This document shows, piece after piece, positions 50,835-61,278 of a DNA stretch of 64,000 nucleotides. The position numbers and the translations under genes are program-made. This DNA comes from Monosporascus cannonballus (taxonomy: Eukaryota > Ascomycota > Sordariomycetes > Xylariales). The DNA is taken from NCBI GenBank assembly GCA_004154925.1, contig QJNS01000201.1:62001-126000 (forward strand), in the 5' to 3' direction. Each line of letters opens with the position of its first letter. Positions within the stretch are counted from its first letter, which is position 1. The notes under the pieces are model-generated. The model was given only the letters and a program-made list of their open reading frames with translations. It searched no databases and was not told where the DNA came from.

Positions 50835-52454
50835 CTACGAATCCACGACCGTCCCCGGCTCCGGCAGCGTCAGGTTGACGAGATACCTATTTATGGCGTC
50901 CGTCGCCTCGCCCCCGAGGGACCAGCTCGTGTGCCCGGCCCCGTCGCGCGTGAGCAGCACCGCCCTCTCGCCGAGCTCGGCCCGCAGCCCCACGGCCCAC
51001 ACGTAGCTCGTGCTCGGGTCGTGCACGGAGTTGACGAGTAACACGTCCGCACCTTCACCGGCATACGGCGACAGGAGCCTTTCCGGGTTTCTCTGCGGCG
51101 ACGGCCAGCCCGCGCAGCTCGCCTGGATCCGGTAGGTCTGGCTGGCGCCGCGCGTCAGGGGGGCGAAGGCGGCGCCCTGGATCTGCAGCTCGGTGATCCC
51201 CGCCCAGGTGGAGGCGGTCGCGTGCGTCCAGTCCTGGCAATGCACCGCAGTGCCCCCGAACAGGTACGAGTCCTCGTAGTCGTCGCCGACGGCGATGGGC
51301 TGCGCCCGCGACAGCAGCGTCGCGTTGGCCTCGTCGCGCGCCTCGAGCAGCGCCCGCACGAGCGAAGGCCAGCTCGCCGTCTCGAGCAGGAGGCCCTGCG
51401 CGTTTAACCGCGCCTCCTCCTCCGTCACGCTCGACCGGCAGGCCGTCGCGCGTCCGTCGTCGCACCCGGGCGCCGGGATCGGCGCGTCCCCGGCCTTCGC
51501 TAGGACGTCGAGGAAGACCTGCCGCGCCCCGCCGTCGCCGCGATCCCGCAGAAGCACGCAGTCGGCGGAGCTGTTGGTGGAGTTGCACCACTCGAAAAAC
51601 TTCTGTAGTGTCGTCTCATACGCCGCCGACTCGATGAGCAGGTTCGACGACTCCGACTGCGAGTGCTGCAGCGCGCCGTCGAGGACCATGGCGCGGACGC
51701 CCTCGGGGAACAGCTCGGCGTACTGGCTGAACAGCTGCGTGCCGTACGAGAGGCCCAGGAAGCTCGCCCTCCCGTCGCCGTGGCCGCCCTTTCCGCCGCC
51801 CCCGAGAGCCAGCCGCACGGCCTCGTGGTCGCGCGCCGCGCTGACGGTGTCGACGAAGTCGACGACCCGCCCCGAGAGCGCGCGGCAGCTCTCCCCGAGC
51901 GCCGCGTTGCGCGCGAGCAGGCCGTCGAACTCCCCCGGGGTCCGCGGGAACAGCGGCGCGCGCTCGTTGAACAGCCCCGCGTCGCACCGCACCGGCGTGC
52001 TGAGTCCCACGCCCCGCGGGTCCAGCCCGACGATGTCGAACCGCTCGAGGAGCTCCGCCGTGCTGCTGCCCGGGCCCAGCTGTCCCGCCGCCGCCGCGAG
52101 CCGCGCCACGACCTCCGTCGCCTGCGCGCCGGGGCCGCCCGGGTTGACGAAGAGGTTGCCGATGCGCCGCGACGGGCCGCCGCGCGCGGCGAGCCGCAGC
52201 ATGCCGAGCGTGATGGTCTCGGTGCCGTCCGGGTCGTCCCAGTCTAGCGGCACCCGGTAGGTGGCGCATGTCACGTTCGGCGTTGTTGCGAAGCGGGCCG
52301 GACACGGGCCCCAGGTTAGTTTTTGGGGCGGGTTGTACCGTGTCATTACGTTGCCGCTGCAGCCCCGTGGGCCGGGGGGGACCGGCGCTGCCGCACCGAA
52401 CGTGGCGGCGAGGGACAGGATTATTAGGCCTCGGGAGAGGATTCGAGTAATCAT
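50835..52454 (-). CDS. Secreted TAP-like alpha/beta hydrolase (peptidase S33 type)
   Basis: An intronless 539-residue protein related to tripeptidyl aminopeptidases, which release short peptides from N-termini; some relatives hydrolyse other small substrates. A signal peptide covers roughly residues 1-23 (MITRILSRGLIILSLAATFG). The oxyanion region LFVNPGGPGA is near residue 100, followed by FDIVGLDPRGVGLS. The nucleophile elbow GLSYGTQ holds Ser236. The remaining triad members are likely Asp479 in VNSVHDPSTSY and His508 in GAGHTSW, inside the C-terminal TAP-like domain. Third codon positions are strongly G/C, unlike the flanking DNA, which supports genuine coding. Several Asn-X-Ser/Thr sites suit an exported protein. 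The ATG at 52,454 starts directly at the signal peptide. Confidence 0.92.
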   Translation of the reverse strand: MITRILSRGLIILSLAATFGAAAPVPPGPRGCSGNVMTRYNPPQKLTWGPCPARFATTPNVTCATYRVPLDWDDPDGTETITLGMLRLAARGGPSRRIGNLFVNPGGPGAQATEVVARLAAAAGQLGPGSSTAELLERFDIVGLDPRGVGLSTPVRCDAGLFNERAPLFPRTPGEFDGLLARNAALGESCRALSGRVVDFVDTVSAARDHEAVRLALGGGGKGGHGDGRASFLGLSYGTQLFSQYAELFPEGVRAMVLDGALQHSQSESSNLLIESAAYETTLQKFFEWCNSTNSSADCVLLRDRGDGGARQVFLDVLAKAGDAPIPAPGCDDGRATACRSSVTEEEARLNAQGLLLETASWPSLVRALLEARDEANATLLSRAQPIAVGDDYEDSYLFGGTAVHCQDWTHATASTWAGITELQIQGAAFAPLTRGASQTYRIQASCAGWPSPQRNPERLLSPYAGEGADVLLVNSVHDPSTSYVWAVGLRAELGERAVLLTRDGAGHTSWSLGGEATDAINRYLVNLTLPEPGTVVDS

Positions 52455-54950
52455 CGTGAGTGAGTGAGTCTTGGACTCCGGTGAAGATGGCTTGGATAAT
52501 TGATCAGAGGATTGGTGAGTGGGTAGTGACGATGGTTACTTACTTCATAGGTAGGCGAACAGTATACGCGACGTTGTCGTCGGCAGGCAGGTACCTTTCG
52601 TTTCCCGGCGTTAAGACGGGGCTGCACCTCACCCCGGAGAGGATGACCAGTGATGTATGTTTCATAAATCTCGAATGTGGCATGTGTACGCAGCGGGGGT
52701 ACGTGGTCCTCGGGGTGCAGTTGATACGGTGATCATCACCGGGGAAACAGCTGCTTCGTGTACTGACGTGCAGAAAAGGAAGGGGCTCGATGCGACACTG
52801 GCAGTTGCGCCTTAATGGGAAGGAACGCATGGCAAGTTGTAGAAATTTGAGTCAGCAGGTGAGGCTACTACGAAATACTGGGTGAGGGAATTGTCAAGTA
52901 TTTGTATGGGAAAACGTATAGGGTAGGCTCATTCAGGAACCAAGGAAGTCTCAGGGTATGTCGTGAGTGACTATATTCACTATATCTAAGCTCTATTTTT
53001 AACCTCAGCAACAATTGGGGGAACACTGCGCTATATAAAACATATATTTTGCTGAGTAACCGTAATAATATGCACATGCTTCACTTATTAATCTATTAAC
53101 AGTCACCTCGAAAAGGTATAGCCCCACCTTTCTCCGACTGAAAGCTCCGGAAGAAAACTCCCGATTCCTAGGCAAGCGTTCCGCTCATGGCTAAATATGC
53201 GATATCCTACATTATTATGTTGATAGGCTTAGTATTAGGTGTCTGTTGACGGTCATTTAATATCCACAATCGAGGCATTGTCTTGTTCGCCTTGCTACAA
53301 TGTTTGCGCGTAGCTTGTGATGTGGCAAATGTTCGCCAATCACCGGTTGCTACTCCCATACCACATTGCTTGCTACTAGTGGCCTAAACTATGCTACGCC
53401 TCCACAATATGCCTCCCCACGTGCCTTTAAATTGCTATTTATGTGGACGATATATGCAGCAGAAAGCTATCAACAGTTGCCTATCTCGAGATGGTGAGTG
53501 ATAGCGATCGAGCCATACCTCGGACATGATCCAGAAAAGCACAGGCTGCCGCATTACATAGTAAAGCAACTGAACATCTGGAGGTTTGGAGATCGGACAA
53601 TGCAGATTAAAGACGTCAGTTTCTATAATAATCTATGTGGTGAGCGTATCTTGTAATAGGGTCGGGGTGGTAGGAATACTTTGTGGCTTCGCTTATGGTA
53701 CCGGCGGTCCTGTTTCCAAGCCAAAGCCGCACCATCTGATGTCCATGGCCCCAGCCACAAACGATAGCCACTGGGAAGTATAGCATTATATAGGGGGGAA
53801 ACGCGCGTGTCGTCTTACAGCCGTCGTAACTGGGCGTATACTGGACTTTGGCCGGAAGCGCATGATCCCAAATACGCAAATAACTTTCTAAAGCCCTTTT
53901 ACTTTCCGGCTCAAAGCCCCCTCACCCTCTCTATTGCAAAGCTCATTGTGGAGGATGTATACAGTGTTTGAGTTCGACATTGTTATGAGAGAGAGAGAAC
54001 GACTCCCCGGCTAATACGGAAATTCAATGATTTACTGGTTGGGACTGCCTGGCTTGATAAACTGAAACTGGATGCCTCAATCTGCCCGGAACATAGGCTG
54101 GTGCAGATTCGCACAATTTGGAACATCAGACTATTCTGGGCATACAGGTCAAAGCGTCGTTTTAAGGGGGGTGGGCGAGGGGGTTGAGAAGGCCGGGTTA
54201 CGCGATCTGTAAAAGTTACTAACCTCCTCAATAAGCATGGGAACACCATGGCCTGTGCTAAAGCCTAAAAGGCAAACATTAACTTCAAAGCTCTCAACAA
54301 CAAATCTGAAAACCCCCAAAGAAGCCGTTTAACGAATCCGAACTATTGACAAGCTCCCCTTGCAATCAGGATACTATTTAAACACCACAGTAAAAAAACT
54401 CCGGCCTCAAGGCGGTTTGTAAGTAACCTACTAGCTAGTGAATAAATATAGAAATCACTCGAAAACACCCCGCTAAAACCACCGTGCCTGCCTTTCCACG
54501 ATGCGCTCTTTCTTGAACTTCATTGGTCAGAACCTCGGCTCTCTCCCCATCACCCTCATACGTCTGCTGACTCCTCGCCCCACTTAAAAGATGTCTGCTT
54601 AGGGGAGAAAGGGGGTGCTTGCCTTTTAGCTGGAATAACTCTTATAGACCACCCAGGGACAGCAACGTCGCTAAACAACGACTGACCAGCAGTCCGAAAC
54701 CGAGCAGCAGCAAAATGGACAGTGGCACTGAGTCGTACAAGGGGGGTGTCGGGGTTAACTGTCCAAATGTCGTCTCAGATGGAGATGAATCTGGAACTCT
54801 GGAATTACAAATATAGAAACGGGAGCGTATCCCAAAGATAATCCCTGCTGGGTGTCTATCACACTTTCTAGGAAGCAGCCGCACAGCTCTTTAAGGGCTT
54901 AAATTAAGCCTGTGTAGTAACAGTCCTTCTTTAGTCTCTCTGTATATCTG
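52455..54950. other. Intergenic, no confident gene
   Basis: About 2.5 kb without a recognisable coding region. Short frames (for example 53,983-54,249 minus and 54,619-54,816 plus) are compositionally weak. Confidence 0.55.
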
Positions 54951-55190
54951 TGTTAAACCTAGCAACGCTACTGCTTAGCTAGCTAGCAATTTGATGGAAA
55001 TTGCTTCGTATTTTTATTGCTTTTTATATTATCAGTTATTATAAACGGAATTAAATAATGCGTTAATTTCGGTTTACTACTATGTTTTTTAAAAGAATTA
55101 TAAAAATGTAAAGGATAAAATAAATAATAGCGAATAATCATGAATAAATTTTAATGGTGTATAAAATGGTGGATTTATATTTGTAATAAC
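54951..55190 (+). repeat. LTR head fragment followed by a small AT-rich patch
   Basis: The first 65 bases (TGTTAAACCTAGCA..., GCTTAGCTAGCTAGCAA, TGGAAATTGCTTCG) match the head of the solo LTR at 28,417. After about 55,016 the sequence turns AT-rich and resembles the RIP-mutated block. No matching tail or target duplication was found, so the element is truncated or heavily mutated. It ends just downstream of the membrane-protein gene. Confidence 0.6.
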
Positions 55191-55214
55191 CGGGTGCCGC
55201 ATTCATGGGTTATC

Positions 55215-57098
55215 TTAAATAGGTTCGTCGGCGATTAGTTTCCCAATTTCTGCCATACCTCCCGTATTCTCCTGTCCCCTCATACTAGAATCATTACACC
55301 TTGCCATGCGAACAGTGTCCTTGTCGATATGCCCCTTACAGTACGCTTGGCATTTGTTCGGAACCAACCTGAACGAATTCTCGTCGAGCTCATCGGGGAC
55401 TGGCATTGCACAATTCCACTGACGAGATTGGGTATCTGCACCGGGTTCATACATGCAACGGAATAGTTGGACCGCCGTCAACACGTGGAACCGAGTCCAC
55501 TTGTTAGCCCCGAGTTGGGGGTCTTGACGGCCATTGTGAACGCGAACCAACCACCAAGCGGCACATCTTGCCATGATTGGAACAACAGAAATTGCCGCGA
55601 GGGTAACGATTCCAGTCAGGGAGAATGTTTGAATGTCCGGGCTTGACACGACAAAATTCGCGGCGCCATTCCCCGGCTGCCCGTTGGGGCTCGTAAAGAT
55701 GTTGGGGTAGTTTCCGGATTGGCCAAACATGGTGGCATCACTGAAGACGTTTCTGGACGCCACGAAGCTGGCTAGGATGAGACGCTCAATGTCATCGTAT
55801 ATGCTGCATGTATGCGCATCGATGACACCATTGAGGCTTCTGGTCCCAGACCTGAGCGCCGAGCCGCCACTAGCGTTGCCAAGCCTAACAATCATCGGGA
55901 CAGTAAATGTAGTCTCTAGCACTTCGAGCAAGACCGTTGGTATCGCCATACCGGGTATATTCTTTAACTCATAGACAGAGGCGACGTTCTGCGTCCCGTA
56001 TCTCCACCTGTTTTGTTCCCAACAAGAGAGGACTGGTCTTTGGCGCTTTATCCAGTGTCCGGCATCGAATCGTGGATCATGCTCATCTCGGGGTTCTGTC
56101 GCATACCAAGGGTCGCTTCCCGGACTGATGCTTGATCGACGGGCCGAACTGGCAATAATCGCATAGGAAACGTTGGAGCCGCTTAATAACTGGTCCACGC
56201 CTTGCGAATGCAGATGGAACGTTGCCCGCGGAGCATGCTGGGTCTCGTAAAGGTTGAGGAGCACCCAAGCAGAGTCATTAGCGTTATTCCATAAATGGTA
56301 CATGTCCACTTCGTCATCCTCAGCGCTCTCGACATACCACCCGTATTCGGTTATGCAGGAGCCCTCAACCGCTAACTCGAGGTCGATTCCGCCCTGGAGG
56401 CCAAGTTCTAATCCAGACAGGGAGTACCCGTACTTCAAACCGATGACACGATCGCCATTCTCCCTATCCGGGTAGCTTGTGTCGGCATCGACTAAGACCC
56501 GCGATCGCAACTCAACCCTGGCGGCTTCCACACTGCCCAGGGCGCGCAGGAGTCCAGGGGCTCTGAGCCCAAATTCCTGGAGTTGCTGAACTGGATCGTC
56601 TGCAGCTGGAATTCTTGGATAGAAAAGAGTGCTCGGTTGCGGTGGGGCAACATTGCCGATTTGCACGAGCGATGGCCCGACGATACCCATTGCTATGCTC
56701 CCCCCAAACACAGCAAGGGCTATGATGCAGAACACAAGGCCGTACGCGACGTCACCCCAGTATGGGTCAGAGTTGGGGTGATATGTAGCGCATTGATAAG
56801 TGTAAGACAGTAACTCCTTGAAGGCAAACCAGGATTCGTTGGAATTCCACAGTGTAACCAATGCGACATATCTGCGCCGTGTGGCGTTGCCATCAAAAAG
56901 CATAGCTATAAAACAGATAAAGTTCCAGAGACAGAGAAACGATACGGCGATGATGGTGGAGAGAGCTGCCACTAAGAGTGCAGCACTGTTGCCGGTGAAG
57001 GATACCGCCCATCTGTCGCCTCTGTCGCTCGGCATGGAAAAGGGTGTTGCCAGAAGATACGAGGAGGAGTCGGGGGCTGGAGTGTAGACGTCAGTCAT
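55215..57098 (-). CDS. Unrecognised 627-residue fungal membrane protein
   Basis: I do not recognise a named family. The frame is intronless and starts at an ATG at 57,098. Predicted membrane segments are AALLVAALSTIIAVSFLCLW (about residues 39-58), VAYGLVFCIIALAVFGGSIA (about 117-136) and, near the C-terminus, FSLTGIVTLAAISVVPIM. Between the second and third lies about 350 residues of polar sequence with several Cys and Asn-X-Ser/Thr sites (NDS, NVS, NAS), suggesting an extracytoplasmic domain. The last 110 residues are Cys- and Asp-rich. Codon use is ordinary, and neighbours offer no functional hint. It resembles the many lineage-expanded fungal proteins of unknown function with this two-plus-one membrane layout. 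Confidence 0.8.
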   Translation of the reverse strand: MTDVYTPAPDSSSYLLATPFSMPSDRGDRWAVSFTGNSAALLVAALSTIIAVSFLCLWNFICFIAMLFDGNATRRRYVALVTLWNSNESWFAFKELLSYTYQCATYHPNSDPYWGDVAYGLVFCIIALAVFGGSIAMGIVGPSLVQIGNVAPPQPSTLFYPRIPAADDPVQQLQEFGLRAPGLLRALGSVEAARVELRSRVLVDADTSYPDRENGDRVIGLKYGYSLSGLELGLQGGIDLELAVEGSCITEYGWYVESAEDDEVDMYHLWNNANDSAWVLLNLYETQHAPRATFHLHSQGVDQLLSGSNVSYAIIASSARRSSISPGSDPWYATEPRDEHDPRFDAGHWIKRQRPVLSCWEQNRWRYGTQNVASVYELKNIPGMAIPTVLLEVLETTFTVPMIVRLGNASGGSALRSGTRSLNGVIDAHTCSIYDDIERLILASFVASRNVFSDATMFGQSGNYPNIFTSPNGQPGNGAANFVVSSPDIQTFSLTGIVTLAAISVVPIMARCAAWWLVRVHNGRQDPQLGANKWTRFHVLTAVQLFRCMYEPGADTQSRQWNCAMPVPDELDENSFRLVPNKCQAYCKGHIDKDTVRMARCNDSSMRGQENTGGMAEIGKLIADEPI

Positions 57099-57542
57099 CT
57101 TGAGTCGATCTTGATTTCTAGCAGGTCAGCTAGTTCCCGTCTTGGTTGCCGGAAATGCACGGATACTAGATTGTGCGGTAATACATTGAGTCGCGAGGCT
57201 TCGCTGCGCTATTTCGGTAAATATGAGCTCCCTGACTTGTTGCTCGCAATCGGAGAGTCCAACACTGGTTTGTCTTGCTCCTGGGAGAATAGACAACAAG
57301 GGGGGGCGGATCCTTTATGTCCCTGCCGGCCAGACTGTGAGCTCGAATGCTGGCCGAAAACACATATATCCAGGAGGGGTGAGCAGCTGGGTCCGCTGGG
57401 AGAGGGGCCAGATGGAGTTGGGTACCACGAGGCCACACTGGACACCTGAATTCCATGTGCTGGGCTGTTCCCGAACCTGTCGACGGGCGACCCGCGCTTT
57501 GCGCAAGCCGGGCTGCGGTGTGAATGCTGTTGCATGGCCAAG
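57099..57542. other. Upstream region of the membrane-protein gene
   Basis: This holds the promoter side of the minus-strand membrane-protein gene. Overlapping small frames on both strands look like chance. Confidence 0.5.
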
Positions 57543-57544
57543 TA

Positions 57545-57763
57545 GGGTTTGCAATGGGTACCCAAATGGGTACCCATCACTACCCACGACGTAAATTCAC
57601 ACGTCATAAAAGCTTAATACTTAGGGTTTCCTAGAAAGATTTATTATACAACTAATTTTGTATTATTTACAGTTGTTTATTATTTATTTATGATTGAAAA
57701 TATCATCCGTGGGTAGTGATGGGTACCCATTTGGGTACCCATTTGGGTACCCATTGCAAACCC
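57545..57763. mobile_element. 219-bp MITE with TA target duplication
   Basis: Terminal inverted repeats begin GGGTTTGCAATGGGTACCC at 57,545 and end GGGTACCCATTGCAAACCC at 57,763. The arms extend through further GGGTACCC units to ATCACTACCCACG on the left and CGTGGGTAGTGAT on the right. The left arm has two GGGTACCC units and the right arm three. TA dinucleotides flank it at 57,543-57,544 and 57,764-57,765, as for Tc1/mariner-type insertion. The 115-base core is AT-rich and non-coding. It needs a transposase from elsewhere. Confidence 0.88.
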
Positions 57764-58042
57764 TAGCATTAACTCGAAGATGCTAATTTCTTGGGCAGCC
57801 TCGTAGTTCATGACTTAATCTGAGGGTGACTCACAATACTAGTATGATTCTTCAGGCTGTACTGAATCTTTTCTCTTGCTGCCATGCCAGTGTAGAGAGA
57901 GCTGGACGAAGACGAGGTTTAAGACATACACTCTCCCTCGCTTTGTCTCTCCATATATTCCCGGTGCAAGTCTCCAAGCAACCGTCCACTTATCACCTGT
58001 TCTTTCACAGCTCCCAATATCTAGATCACAAATCATGCAGAA

Positions 58043-59448
58043 ATGCTTAGGCAACATCTAACAGCCCTCGTCAGTCTGTACTGGCTCGGCTCTTGCGCAG
58101 TCGTTAGTAACCGTGCTTGAAGAAAATGGATCCACAGGTTTTGCCCAACTGCTCCAAGGGGACCCAATCCTGGGTGCTGGACCTGCCCTTTTTGTGTACG
58201 CTCCATAAACGCTGCTCTGACTCGTAGCAATGGAACCACCCCCGTCACCCGCCGTGCTACTGAAGAAGATTGAAGACAGGCGCTCAACGGGCTCAGTGCT
58301 ATAAGAGCAACCGCCCTTCGTCCCCGTAAGCCCCAGACGAACAGCACTAAGCGTGCCAGGGATGTGATGGTCTCCCCTGGATCTGCCTTCCTGACATGGC
58401 TGGACAACCTGGAGTTTGTGAACCTCGGGCCAGGTGTCAGACCCAGGTGAAGTCGATCAAACAGCTAAGCCTTGGCTTAGTTTGATCACCTACTGAAACA
58501 AGGCTACTTTATGCACCCCCGGTACCTTTTCTCTTGGCTACAGTTGTATTTACGTGTATAAAAGGAGGGTTCGCTACCCTCACCTTCTAGCTAGGACCTT
58601 CTAGAGGTCAAGGCAACCTTTAATACACTTCTTCTTTAGTTATATGCTTCTGTGTGTGATGCCAGGGTCTCATACCAGGGCGCATCCAAACTATTGTCGA
58701 GAAAAGCGCCGCTTCAGCAGCTCTGCCCACTGTTTCTCCGGTCTCGGGTCCAGCGTCAAGGCCACGGCTGCTAACACCCCTTTCGACAATGGTGTCATCC
58801 GGCCCATTGACGGGTTAGTTTCACACTTCATTCCCATGCCGCTCCAGGCTACCCACTGCCAGTTCCGGACCAGGCCGCGCTAACCCGTTCGGACCATCCG
58901 GAAAACAGAGTCCTCACAGTCCCAGAAAACGTCTCCTCAACCCTCCCATTCCTCGGTGCCGACACATTCCGGGGTTTCCTCAATGAGACCGGCCTCCTCG
59001 CCGAATTGGACATCCGAGCCAGCATTTCCGTCCTGTCACCCGACAACAGCGCCTTCGCAAACACTACTAGCTACACGGACGCTGAGCTCATGGAGTTGTT
59101 GAGGCAGCACACTCGGATCGACTTCCCGGCATACACCCGGCTGCTCGAGGACGGCGACATCTTACCCTACCCTCTCAGCGGGGAGCTTGACTGGTTCCGT
59201 GCGAGATGGCCTCATCTACCATAATGGAGCGCGGATCATGGCGGGGGATGCCAACACTAGTAATGGAGTTATTCATACTATTGATAGGGTGAGCCGGCCT
59301 CTGTATTAGCTACTACCCCTTTTCCGGTAGTTAGACCTTGCTGATGTATGTTGACGAGAGACTTTTGTAACAGCTGCTGGACGCATCATCGCCACTACCA
59401 CCTCCGGTGACTGGAGCTGCGCCAACGATGATAAAGCTATTTTCCTGA
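58043..59448 (+). pseudogene. Tandem fasciclin (FAS1) domain protein pseudogene, split by a solo LTR
   Basis: FAS1 proteins are secreted or wall-anchored adhesion proteins. The reading starts with a signal-like MLRQHLTALVSLYWL. After a frame change it continues LVTVLEENGSTGFAQLLQGD and ALFVYAP, then after a second change INAALTRSNGTT, which is the first FAS1 domain. A solo LTR (58,435-58,674) interrupts after EFVNLGPG. The domain resumes and ends TPFDNGVIRPIDG (about 58,775-58,812). A second FAS1 domain runs from FLGADTFRGFLNETGLLAELDI to DGLIYHNGARIMAGD and NGVIHTIDR, with a frameshift near 59,195. An apparent intron (59,289-59,373) leads to a short Pro-rich tail ending at 59,448. Several shifts plus the insertion make it non-functional. 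Confidence 0.8.
58435..58674 (+). repeat. Solo LTR, copy 4, with 5-bp target duplication
   Basis: The 240-bp LTR begins TGTCAGACCC and ends GGTCTCATA, flanked by CCAGG at 58,430-58,434 and 58,675-58,679. It contains the shared palindrome (58,455-58,487, arms GATCAAA...CTAAGCC and GGCTTAG-TTTGATC). A TATAAAAGG box at about 58,557 is followed by an AGGGT-TCGCT-ACCCT hairpin. It inserted into the FAS1 gene. Confidence 0.93.
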
Positions 59449-61278
59449 GAAGCTTTGGTCTGCAGCTTTGCGGGAGTGGCGGTGACTGCTCGATATTTCG
59501 GTCTCCTGTAATGGGAAGGCCCTCATTTGCAACCGAGGACTCGTCACTTTCAGAAACCACACCGGTTCAACACGATCGGACAGGTAAGGTAGGGTTCCTG
59601 TTGCATTGGCAGTTGAGGCCAGGTGAATCAGATGTCCTGTTAGGATTTGACTTGGATCTACGCCAATACGGGTGGCGCTGCCCAGCGCTTGCCCTTCAGA
59701 TCGGGCAACTCAGCCGCACTAATTGGAGCTGGAGACCTAAGGACAGAGGCTTTCAATTCATAGAGTTCGGGTGTTTTGTCACATCGCTCCTAAACTTCTG
59801 CTGCCTCCTGGTAAGTTATGGTGTTACGACCTGATAGGCCGCGGTCTCCAGGAACAGTCGCAAGAGGAAACAGCCAAGGAATTGAATGGGTTAAGTTACG
59901 TGATGGATCATCAATTTACTGGCAGCAAACCAGTGAGCCGGGTTACCAGATTACTGGTAGTTTCGTACGGGTCATACAGATTGCAAAGGGTTTAAAAACG
60001 TACCTATACCTACGGGCCGCGTATTGCCATCACGGTCACTTTTCATATTTGGGAAATCGGTTCTCAAGAAAATTCCGCATCTATAGAAGAAAAAAAAGAG
60101 ACATAATAACCCTCGTTCACTTCCTTCGTTCCTCAGTACTACGTTAAAACGAGGGCGTATTCAATCCATCACTTGACATGACATCTCATCCTTCCATGAG
60201 AACTGCTCGCCCTTGCAGTGCTGTAGCAGCCGCCTTTTTATGCCTCCCAGAGATTAGAAAATTGTTATGCGTCTAAAACTCTTTCGCAGTAATATCGACA
60301 TAGTGATGCCTTTGGTGAATAAAATACTGTTCATCCTGGCAACCGGCGCCCGGTAGGTGTTAGGCGGAGGCCCGAGTCGCTTGGCAACAATAAAACACTT
60401 TGAGAGTAGTACTGTAGATGTTCGTCGAAAGACTTGCAAAGGCCGAATGGCCCATTTGAAGAGATTGGGTCAAAACCCTTCGACGTTGGCACGTCACGTG
60501 TGGGCTGAAGGAAGCCAGAGAGCCCCAAACAACGGCCATTGTTTCCGTTCTCGCAAGTGTCCGCAAATTGCAATATATTATATATTACAGCGCCTCTCGG
60601 ACTCTGTCTGCTGGGAGGTGCCTCGGTAAGTGTCCATCGGCCCAGGTCCACAATCCTGAAGTGGCTAGCGATGACATCAGCAACCTGAGCAGCCCAACCC
60701 AGCCCCCTGCACAGCCGAAAGAATGGGATCGATCACATGCCAAACAACCTTTCGAAGAATGTAGGTATCAACTCCTTGGTATGTCGGGAAGGGACACCTG
60801 ACTCGATGGAAGGTCCCCACATTGCGACGGCGATGCGACGGTTATGCAGAAGGTCATGGGGGCATTGCATTTGCCGGGTACCTATGAATGTACCTTGCCT
60901 ACCTGTATCCCACGAAATACTAGGTAACCTACCCCAGAGACTCCGTCGCATTTTCCCCCTTTCCGGCTGATCCGCTTACAGTCTTAGCGCCCTGTATTGC
61001 GACCCCGTAGGACCAGGCGGCTTGTTAATGGCACTTAATCAATGGATGATTTCCGGATTTTAGCAGTGCTGTTGGCAGGCATGTGATTGTGGGTACCTCT
61101 ACTTACAACCAGCTGAGGGAGGGACAACACAGAATGCCGACCACATCCCTTAAGAGAAAGTCGAGTCTTCAAAAGGCGATGTTGTGCGGCTGAGCTTGCT
61201 CTAACCTTCTTTTCCCTCTTCCCGACGTTTCTCTTTATCTCTCTCTCCCTCCTTTTTCTGCCTCTACGGTACCCAAAC
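59449..61278. other. Intergenic, no confident gene
   Basis: These 1.8 kb hold only short overlapping frames without recognised domains. The last 100 bases before the b5-dehydrogenase gene are C/T-rich, typical of a fungal promoter and leader. Confidence 0.55.

Noticed and set aside
51055..52305. Long frames on both strands over the hydrolase gene (for example 51,295-52,260 plus)
   Set aside because: Very high G/C at third positions removes stops in other frames. Only the 539-residue minus frame has a signal peptide and a catalytic triad.
53110..53175. Similarity between CCCCAC(C)TTT...CTCCG...GATTCCTAG here and at 22,995-23,035
   Set aside because: The match is short and gapped, without ends or target duplications; too weak to call a repeat family.
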